Below, piece by piece: positions 55,831 through 64,000 of a stretch of DNA of 64,000 bases. The DNA comes from Haemonchus contortus (taxonomy: Eukaryota; Nematoda; Chromadorea; Rhabditida; Trichostrongylidae), in assembly GCA_000469685.2 (NCBI GenBank), contig LS997567.1, forward strand, positions 12,223,210-12,287,209. The letters run 5' to 3'. The stretch's first letter is position 1. Each line of letters starts with the position of its first letter. The translations under genes were made by a program, and so were the position numbers. Below the pieces are notes generated by a model, which had not been told where the DNA came from, did no database searches, and saw nothing but the letters and a program-made list of their open reading frames with translations.

Positions 55831-58160
55831 TGAGCGGTGGGAAATCGGAAGAGAAAAAAAAATGAAGCGAAACCTTGAAAGACAGAATAGGCAATCAAGC
55901 GCATATTGAAGGAACACCAAGCACTATCACATTGAAAATTGCATCATTCATACTGTAAGCAGTCAAATGCATTATTCTATAGCTCGTCTGATTTAGGATC
56001 TTATTTCAAAATTCGTTCTGTTGCGCGGTCGCCATTATTGCAAGTGGAACGCGGTTCGTGTTGTAATTTCGGCGCATTGATTCTCGCGCAATTTAAAACT
56101 TTACTTTCACATCCTCACACTTCCGTCATGCGAGGCTCGATGCCTCGCACATATAAACACGACCGAGCGGAAAAAAATTGGTTATCTATGCGCGTTTTAT
56201 GCTTTTCACTTATTCTCTTTGCTAGTTTCCTCTATTTTTACGCTATTGATCGCTGCGTCACTTAAGTGTGATGTACTGAAAGACCGTGCAGCAAGGATAG
56301 GTCATAAGAGCTATTGTATATCGGGCAAAAAAAACTAGACCAGTAAAGATTTGATATATTCTTACTCTTATATACTCTATACTTCGGTAAAGGCTTTCAC
56401 ACAAGGAGAATTTTTCAACGACCGAGAAAATCGGTGTTCGGATGACGCGAGACTAGGACCATATATTGCATGCAGCACTGATTCTCTAGCTGGCTTCGAT
56501 AATTATTGCCGAATCACCATAAATGCATGAGATGCGGGCTCATCTCAACACAACATTACTCATACGCGACTTGCTCATTCTGGATTACTTTTCCGATTGC
56601 TCCAACAAACTCTGATAGACGGAGGTCTTCGTTAATATTCTAGTTCTTTGGAAACTTTTCAAACTTCATCGTAACTTTGTGCTCACTCATCAAATCAGTA
56701 GCGCTGTCGTCTTTTCATGAAGATCAGCTTCAAACCTCGTTTCAGCAGATTCGTCCGGTTTTCCCCATGTGCTATCGCGATCATTACACGAATTCTAATT
56801 ACAGCCTTTATTCAATTCATAGATTTACTCATTTTCTTACTTATCTGGTGCACGCTTAGGTACGCTACTACAATTCCATGACCATATCAGTTCAACAATC
56901 TACAGTCGAATAAGAGTGTAGTATGGTCTAAAGCAAAAAGCGGAAAGATCTCCAAGCGAGGTGTAGAAAAAACCTAAAGGTGGAAAGATTTCCAATCGAG
57001 GTGTAGAAAAAACCTAAGTAGAGGCGCAATACAGAGATATCAGATGAGTACTAAGAGCTGTACAATAGTTAAAAAGCATGTTATTCGATTTCAATAAGCG
57101 TATGACGCTAGGGGTATCGCCGCTCCTTGACGAGCACAAGTATACCTGTAGAATCGGAGGTTGAATTTTCGGATTTTTTCTATAACCTACCCCAAACAAT
57201 TTGGCTTCCGACTTGCCATTGGAATTATCATATTCTCGGAAGGGGCATCCAGTTGTGAAACGAGAAATTGTAGTGAAGTGAAAAAATCCAGCTCTAGTGC
57301 ATGGGACGCATTACTAATCCTAATCCTCACTGGACACCTACTACCTGATAACTCGAATCAGGTATTAAGTGCAAAAAATTCTGGCAGAAAAAAAACAAAC
57401 AAAAAAACGAGATATGACGCAAGAGGAAAAGTCTGAAGTCTAGCAGTCAGCCTTTCATCCTTTTTTTGATTCGTTTTCTTCGAATCGAACAGGTTCGAAG
57501 ATCGTTGTAAAAAGCATAAGCGCGAAAAAATGCGAGCAAAGTCTTAAGCGGAAAATTCGCCCCTCTTCCAAGGGAGTCCTCGAAAATCTTGTATTCCAAG
57601 ACGGAATAGCAAATCGATTTTCTTCAACCTACCTTTGAAGCATTTTTACCGAACAATGTTGTCTTTCCCTAAGTTGAGAACACTTTACAGAACATGTAAG
57701 CGCGCCCTTGACAAGGCCTAGACGACCAGTAAGTACTTAGCGTAAGCTTCACGATATAGTCTTCTGTTTCACCCTTTAGGAGCTTGTAACATCGTCGATA
57801 AAGAAATATTTCGAATTTGAAACAATGCAGACGCTCGCTGTAACCGGGCATGCCATCGGGGTGATTTGAATTAGGTTACATCGTTACATCAATATCCTTG
57901 TGAATGTTTGCTGAACCTTCTCTATTTTCACTTGAATCTTCTTTGTGTAGAGGCTTCAGATTTGTTGGAAATATTTTGAAACTGGGACTGCATAGGCCTT
58001 GTAAAGTTTCACAAGATCGATGCATCGTTTTACCGGATTTTTCTTGAAAATAGCAAGAAGAACACCAAAATTTATTTACACAATGAAACCACTGCGATGA
58101 TATAAATTCAGCCTCGAGTTTTTATGAAAGCCAAGGTCACCGACTTCTTCGGGAGTTTGT
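55831..58160. other. Intronic stretch, short tandem repeat only
   Basis: A 40-bp unit is duplicated at 56942 and 56982 (ggaaagat(c/t)tcca...). Other open frames (55939-56265, 57161-57436) show no motif. Confidence 0.5.
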
Positions 58161-58779
58161 AGAATTATACCATTGTCTGTGGGGTACCTTGATGGCTTCT
58201 CCACAAGGAACAACAGAAGTTTTTGTCAGGTTAAAAAGTATTTACCAGGCGTTAGCCCACTCCATCATGTTATTAATAGACTGAACTTAGGCTCGATGAA
58301 TGCAGCCATGAGCAGTCTCCAACATCTCTCTCCAACGTTTGATCTCTCTGTCGAAAACCGACCGAAACTAATCGGAAAACTACCCATTTCATATGATACC
58401 CACCAGGCTCCACCCTCAAAGAAGAAGGGGAACGTCTATGATGCCTTTATCGGGATATATGGTACAATCCTTTGTCAAGTACTGTTTATCGTAAAGCCGG
58501 CTTCGAAAGGGTTCGGCACGCCATCCTTAAATGGACTGCAGATATATCGACGAGTGCTTCATCGTGACATCTACACGGCTTTGAATGAGCGAGTGTTTCG
58601 AGCATGAATGAACAGCAACAGTGCATAAAACTCACAGAGAGATACCGCATAATGGTAGGATCGCTTATTTTAACACACAAGTCAAAGTGCCCAGCTGCGT
58701 TACTAGTGTATAATGGTGCCATAAAAGCGAGTTCGAAAAATCCTAATTCACGCTGTATCAGCTCATCCACAAGCCCTTA

Positions 58780-59490
58780 AATGTGCAGTCGTCAACAAAA
58801 TGCTGAGAACGGCAACAAGTATTCGCATGGGTGAAGTTGAACTCCACGAGTCACGACGTTTAGATGGCAAGATAGGTGCTGCCGATGGCTATACGGTTCC
58901 TCGGAGCCGTAGAAGGCGGTGCACCAATACGCAAGGTTCTTCGCGCATTGCGAAACTAGCGCCTTGTCTTCCTTTCATCTCCCATAAAGTCAGCACTGCA
59001 ACACGCCAGAGCATTTTAAAAGCTGACCAGGAAGATGTTTTCCATTTGGTAAACATACCCAACAGCGACATCAAGCAACAGTTGCTTCGAGCTTAACTCC
59101 ACGACAAACAGTGCTTGACAAACGGCTGCATCACATGTCCCTACTGAGGAACGGGTGATTGCGCACCTATAGGCGTGATCTACCAGTTAGAATGTCGGGC
59201 ATGTGGATCAACCTATATCGGCGAGACAGGAGGATAACTAACTACACGGATAGAAGATTTTCTAGCTAGTATGAAGCGCGGGAACTTTCTGTCAGCGCTC
59301 GGTCGACATAAAGTTGGGGGAACACAATGGCGACAGTTTCGAAGTGAAGTACACGACATTAGCGCATGAGACGGAAATTTCAGTAAGAAAGATAGAGGCG
59401 TTCTGGACTTTGCAAAGGAAGATTAACAACAGAGACGAGTGTCCGTCCATAAACAATGACCTCTTGCCATACTTAACCCTTTGTGACCTA
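58780..59490 (+). pseudogene. Penelope-like element, GIY-YIG endonuclease region
   Basis: The frame 58800-59096 reads KLAPCLPFISHKVSTATRQS and VFHLVNIPNSDIKQQLLRA, the linker before the nuclease. Then, in shifting frames: LTNGCITCPY, APIGVIYQLECRACGSTYIG with ETGG (GIY-YIG core: the VIYQL and YIGE strands), and MKRGNFLSALGRHK. The end reads DECPSINNDLLPYLTLCDL at 59435-59490, the conserved C-terminus after NRxE. Several frameshifts and stops make it non-functional. The reverse transcriptase should lie upstream but was not recognised in 58173-58607. It is a second Penelope copy, independent of the one at 43.5 kb. Confidence 0.75.
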
Positions 59491-59808
59491 TGATGTGATA
59501 CGGTCAGTAGCACCGCAATGTGATCCTTATCATGATTATAAGGCAGACATGAGGAAGTCTCACTCGCTACTGACTGTCGCCTGTGGCAACAACGGATTCT
59601 ATCCGTTTCGAGGTAGAGTCTGGTGAGTATTTCATATGGAGTGTAGTTCTCCGATGAGTTTCAGTCCCTTTTACTCTATGGACGCTACAGATGCTTGTAA
59701 ACCATCTGGAATTGCGTTTGGACCTCTGAAGACGACGATTACGTCGAAAGATTAGGCCGTTAACTTAATAAAGTGCTCCATCTGAAAACCTCGAATGCTA
59801 GAAGAGTT

Positions 59809-60024
59809 TCAACATCGTGAACGGCAGCCATGAATTATTTTATTATAAACGGCGCATACCTTTGTATCGTCAGCATTTGTAATGCTGGCGGTAGTTCGAT
59901 GTGGAATTTGAAGATTAGGTGAATCATAAGTACACATCAAGATCAGAAGAGTTGTTAGAACACCACCTTGAGGCACGTCATTGGTGCATGAATACCGCTT
60001 CGAGGAAGAATTGTCTACTCTCAC
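59809..60024 (-). pseudogene. Non-LTR reverse transcriptase fragment
   Basis: The frame contains NDVPQGGVLTTLLILMCTYD (RT domain IV/B, usually VPQGxVLSPLLF) and ASITNADDTKVCAVYN, where the catalytic YADD has become NADD. It is a 72-codon remnant of a jockey- or CR1-like element, different from the RTE copies. Confidence 0.65.
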
Positions 60025-60318
60025 GGCTCGTGTCTAGGGTTCAGATAAGGCCTTATCCACTTGAAACGTTTCCAGCGAATAAATGGTCCTCGTTCAATTG
60101 AAGAGCAAGTCTCGCGACGTCGAGTGGATCTCCCTCGGCTCGCGTCGCACGTGAACTTGCTGCTTTTCTATTGCTCTCATTTTTCTATATCCTAGATAAC
60201 TATTCCCATGGATGCATGGTTCCTCCAGTGTTTCTCTCATGAGTTACATGAAGGGCGACTCCGGTAAATTTCATCGAAAGGTCAATTAGTCCGGTTTTCC
60301 TCTAGAAAAGTACAAATG

Positions 60319-61226
60319 TATTAGGTTGATGCATAATTATTGCGGATTTTTTCGCGGCTTTTTTTCTCCCGATAGAATTTGAATATTGAGTTCGGGTTTT
60401 TTCTAGAAATGATCTACTTGATTTCCTCTACAAGAATATACTCAAAAAACCAACCGCATGTTCGCGAAATTAGGCTTAACTACTTCGAGAAAGATTGGAA
60501 GGTGGTACAGTCATTCCGCGATCTCAGTAACTTTTCGGCGATCGTTCATTAGGTAATCTAGTGAAATTACACATGACTCCCTGGCGGTCAAACACGATTA
60601 ATTTGATATTTTCTATTTCCCCTGCATTTTACCTGCCTCTATATATTAGGTTTATGCATAATTATTGCGGTTTTTTTCCCAGCAAATTTTGCTTAAAGAA
60701 ACTATAGAAATACTAAGCAAAGACATATTCAAATAATTACTCCGGAACTTATTTACCATCTACGTTAAAGCACTGCTTCCCATTGATTAGTTAGTCGGAT
60801 CCCAAAAGCGAAGTAGTTTTGATCCTTACGGGCGATCCACGCCTTGACATCGGCCATCAAGTCATCCAAATCGATGTAACTTCTATTCTCTAGCCATTTT
60901 TTTGATGAACGGTTGACGAGATAATCCAAAGAAGTTTCTGAAGGTGAATATGGCAGATTTAGGGGCAGATCCCATCTCTTGGTTGGCTCTGGCTGATTGT
61001 TCAATCGCCGAAAAGTTACTGAGATCGCGGAATGACTGTGCCACCTTCCGATCTTTCTCGAAGAAGTTAAGCCTAATTTCGCGGATATGCGGATGGTTTT
61101 TTGAGTATATTCTTGTAGAGGAAATCAAGTAGATCATTTCTAGAAAAAACTCGAACTCAATATTCAAATTCTATCGAGAGAAAAAAAGCCGCGAAAAAAT
61201 CCGCAATAATTATGCATCAACCTAAT
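60319..61226 (-). mobile_element. Mariner deletion derivative with an inverted 5' fragment
   Basis: A short element (60647-61226) has matching ends TTAGGTTTATGCATAATTAT and, inverted, TTAGGTTGATGCATAATTAT. On the minus strand it encodes the N-terminal part (61167 downward: HIREIRLNFFEKDRKVAQSF) fused to a transposase C-terminus (NRSYIDLDDLMADVKAWIAR, KDQNYFAFGIRLTNQWEAVL), so the catalytic core is deleted. Upstream, 60319-60553 repeats the same 5' 233 bp in opposite orientation. Confidence 0.75.
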
Positions 61227-61249
61227 ATATCTGTGATGTATATATCGAA

Positions 61250-63060
61250 TCCTACTTATATAATTGGCTAATTGTGTCTGTTGGTGTGTTTGTGTGTTTG
61301 TGTGTGTATGTGTGTGTGTCTGACCGGAAATCTATAACTCCGGTCCCCGTGGACCGAAAGGATTCAAATTTGATAGGAGTACAGGCGGCGGATGGCAACA
61401 CTTTTAGTGGGTGGCAGAACCGGACTCCGCCTAGACGGGGCGGGGTTTGTGAGAAATAAATGTTTGTGCAAAACATCGTAACTCCTGCCTCGTGATCCTA
61501 GAGCACTCAAACTCCGTAGGAGTACGGGCGGTAGGGTCAGAACACTTATGGTAAGTAGCAGGATCAGACCCCGCCCACAATGGGCGGGGTTTGAACGAAA
61601 ATTCATAACTCCTGCCCCCGTGGACCTAAAACGTTCAAATTTGGTAGGAGTTATGGGAACAGGATGGGAACACTCAATGTGGGTGGTACGACCAGACCCC
61701 GCCCATAGTGGGCGGGGATTGTGCGAAAATTGTTAATTTGGCCCTAGAGCGTTGTTCAAACTTGGAAGGAGTACAGGCGACAGGATGGGAACACATAGTA
61801 TAGGTAGCAGGAAAGGACTTTGCCCACAGCGGCGGGGTTTGCGCGAAAATTGACAATTTGGAAATAGGGCGTTCAGAGTATTCCAATTCCACGAAAATTT
61901 TACGAAGGTACGCTTCCTTAGCCCATCTATCTTTTTTCTGTGAATAATCGTCTTTGTGATATTATACGATGTTCTTACCAGACACAGCGGAGCTGACTTA
62001 CAGAAGCAATCGCTCCCATTTAGGAGCTAATACTGGGAGTGTAGAGAGGAAAAAGGAGAATCCGAAGAGTTATTTACACATAGCAAATTTCTTACAGGAA
62101 TGAGGACCGCCCGGCGAAGCCCGGCGTTAGCCGGGCGGCCCGACTGATATCAAATAAAGAGCGTGCGTTTTTCGATGGTTTTCTGAAACAAGTGTTTGGA
62201 AAAATCGTTTTACAGAACCGCAATTACTTTCCAAACAACCCAATAGGTACTACAAGCTTGGTGTGTTTGTGTGTTTGTGTGTGTATGTGTGTGTGTGTGT
62301 GTGTGTGTCTGACCGGAAATTCATAACTCCGGTCCCCGTGGACCGAAAGCGTTCAAATTTGGTAGGAGTGCAGGCGGCAGGATGGAAACACCTTTATTGG
62401 GTGGAAAGACCAAACTCCTCCCAAAGGGTGCGGGGTCTGAGCGAAAATTCATTATTTCTGTCCCCGTGGACCTAGAACGTTCCAACTTGGTAGGAGTTAT
62501 GGAAACGGGATGGGAACACTAATGGTGGGTGGCAGGACCAAACCCAGCCCACAGGAAACGGGGATCGCGCGAAAATTGTCGTGGCAGGAAAGGACCTCGC
62601 CCTCGGGGGCGGGGTTCGCGCGAAAATTGACAATTCGTCCATAGGGCGTTCGGAGTATTCAACTTGCACGAAAATTTCACGAAAGTACGCTTCCTTAGCC
62701 CATCGATCTCTTTTTCTCTGAATGCCTTTGTGATATTATACGATGTTCTTACCAGACACAGCGGAGATGGCTAACAGAAAAAATGCTCCCAATTAGGAGC
62801 TAATACTGTGGTTGTAGAGCTTTCAAGGAAAAAGGAGAATCCGAAGAGTTATTTACGCATAGTAAATTTCTTACAGGAAGGAGGACCGCCCGGCGGAACT
62901 GGGCGTCACTATAAGAAAAAGGGAAGCCTGGCGTTAGCCGGGCGACCCGTGTGGGATCGAATAAAGAGCGTGCATCTTTCGATGGTTTTCTGAATCAAGT
63001 GTCTGGAAAAATTGTTTTAAACTGCAATTACTTCCCAAACAACCCAGTAGGTACTACAAG
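61250..63060. repeat. Duplicated minisatellite block, possibly Helitron-related
   Basis: Two direct copies (about 61265-62165 and 62255-62970) start with a TG-rich tract. They contain degenerate units of about 125-146 bp (gtccccgtggacc...ttggtaggagt...gggcggggtttg) and end in a GC-rich hairpin (ccgcccggcg...cgttagccgggcgg). The second copy has lost about 215 bp. A TG-rich start, minisatellite body and 3' GC hairpin recall non-autonomous Helitrons, but I did not see a clean CTRR end. Confidence 0.55.
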
Positions 63061-63496
63061 CTAAACATGTGCTGAAGCAATGACCCTCGTAATGTTCACA
63101 CTCAAGTGATGATGTGGTTATGGAACATGCTACGGTTCATACTGGTTCTAGAATATGACTACTAGCTTTGAGAAAGCTTTCATTAGGTATGCAGCACCTG
63201 ATTATTCAGAGTTTTTGCAGGATCGCTCGAGAAGATCATTTTTTAGTCATCTCGGATGAGATCAACGGGACACGTATCTGAAAAACACCGTTTAGAATTG
63301 TACTCGTATCTTGCTTTCCCTGCAAGATACGAGTACAATTCTGAACCACGTTTTCAAGATTCTTTGAGAGAATACACGCACCGATTCCCACACACGAAGT
63401 CATGTGTGTTGGAAATTACTCAAGATCTTACTGATTTGCTTGTTACCTCATTACTCATTGAAGGCTGTCTCCTGCATACTGATGATCGAAACTTGC

Positions 63497-63849
63497 CTCT
63501 CTTATCACATTGTCGATTTCCGCCTCATTCGCATGCATTCCAATACTGAACATCGCTTCCTTCAACTCTTCATTCCCTATGGCACCGGAACAATCTGTGT
63601 CAAACATGTCAAACAACTGCTTGTATTCATTCAACTCCTTCCTGAAATCTGCCGTGTATAGGATACAAAAGAGTCGAAGTCCTCGAAAAGGGCTATTCCA
63701 CCTGTTATACGCCGAGTTTGATTTATCAAAATGCTGGTTCTGAAGTGATTGAGCCGTAGATTTTGACGCCGTTGACAGCTTCCTATCTGAAGATGGTCTA
63801 TCGCATTTCTCTTGAGTGTGCGATGCCCCGACCTTTACAGAGCGCATAT
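63497..63849 (-). CDS. EF-hand protein, 5' exon(s) with EF loop 1
   Basis: It starts just after TTTTCAG (acceptor, or SL trans-splice site) with ATG at 63847. The first ~48 residues are polar (MRSVKVGASHTQEKCDRPSS and so on). They are followed by an EF hand whose 12-residue loop DTDCSGAIGNEE has all canonical ligands, then the helix ending NVIRE at 63497. A 60-nt segment (63642-63701) has good splice signals (CAG|GTGGAA...TTTCAG|G) and no stop; removing it joins AYNR to KELNEYKQLF and gives 97 residues instead of 117. Downstream exons are 27.5 kb away. The predicted whole protein is 216 (or 236) residues: a calmodulin-superfamily Ca sensor with an N-terminal extension. Additional 5' exons may lie past 63850. 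Confidence 0.85.
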
Positions 63850-64000
63850 CTGAAAATTGTAAATCAATCGAATGTGTGTGATGGAACGTAGCAGGTGATC
63901 GGAGCTAAGACCTGCACCAAGCAGAGAAGATGAAATGGAGGATCGGAAGCTATCTAGTCTTTCGAATCCTCGCGATGAAACTCGCCTGAGGTCATTTGCA

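Larger units (their letters stand above)
36030..63496 (-). other. 27.5-kb intron of the EF-hand gene (GC-AG)
   Basis: Inferred intron between the 5' exon (ending GAG at 63497) and the middle exon (starting GTC at 36027); the acceptor CAG occupies 36030-36028. The donor reads AG|GCAAGT, the usual context of a GC donor. Splicing there gives NVIREVDVDGNG and exact 36-residue spacing between EF loops 1 and 2. The alternative GT two bases downstream of GCAA shifts the frame. The intron carries most of the mobile elements listed between 36 and 63 kb. Confidence 0.75.

Noticed and set aside
58173..58607. 144-residue frame as Penelope reverse transcriptase
   Set aside because: The expected RT motifs were not seen; its link to the GIY-YIG region downstream is only positional.
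63493..63496. GT donor two bases after GCAA for the EF-hand 5' exon
   Set aside because: It shifts the frame of the next exon; the GC donor keeps both frame and EF-loop spacing.

Overview
The window looks like nuclear DNA of a parasitic nematode, most likely a strongylid such as a hookworm. The grounds are nematode-style splice acceptors (TTTTCAG), very low gene density, and a repeat load made of families typical of nematodes: RTE non-LTR retrotransposons, Tc3-like and Tc5-like DNA transposons, mariner, a Mutator-like (MULE) transposase, Penelope-like GIY-YIG elements and an LTR element with gag. Species assignment is inference, because no rRNA or mitochondrial marker is present.

Host coding sequence is sparse. 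(1) A single forkhead-domain exon on the minus strand (5604-5798) encodes the first half of a winged helix that most resembles the FOXO/DAF-16 b-type; its partner exons are not visible and probably lie outside the window. (2) An EF-hand protein of the calmodulin superfamily on the minus strand has its 5' exon at 63497-63849 and its last two exons at 35866-36027 and 35609-35806. The join restores calmodulin-like spacing of EF loops 1 and 2 (36 residues) only if the intron uses a GC donor (AG|GCAAGT). The intron is then about 27.5 kb and holds most of the right half of the window.

Layout. 0.7-2.2 kb: Tc5-like element. 2.8-3.9 kb: truncated RTE. 4.0-4.1 kb: near-perfect hairpin. 5.6-5.8 kb: forkhead exon. 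6.1-6.6 kb: MITE. 10-13.3 kb: decayed MULE gene with visible introns. 14.3-16.8 kb: mariner between inverted MITE copies. 17-19 kb: LTR fragments and a 125-bp repeat module. 19-22 kb: broken RTE. 22.0-25.8 kb: LTR copy split by a second RTE family with a 17-bp target-site duplication. 25.16-31.71 kb: large inverted duplication with ~2.34-kb, nearly identical arms, followed by an ATTC microsatellite. 32.3-33.5 kb: foldback element with a Pro/Gln/Tyr-rich repeat ORF. 35.6-63.8 kb: the EF-hand gene, whose intron contains two Tc1/mariner remnants, a foldback, a Penelope remnant with decayed hammerhead motifs, two Tc5-like elements, a Tc3-like element, gag debris, a second Penelope remnant, mariner fragments and a tandem minisatellite block.

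The most unusual observation is a family of three Tc5-like elements (695-2203, 47200-48600, 50571-52199), each with exact TNA target-site duplications. Their long terminal inverted repeats carry tRNA-like sequence, in the best cases with recognisable Pol III A and B boxes. No two genes here form an operon; the window is mainly a record of transposition around two host loci.
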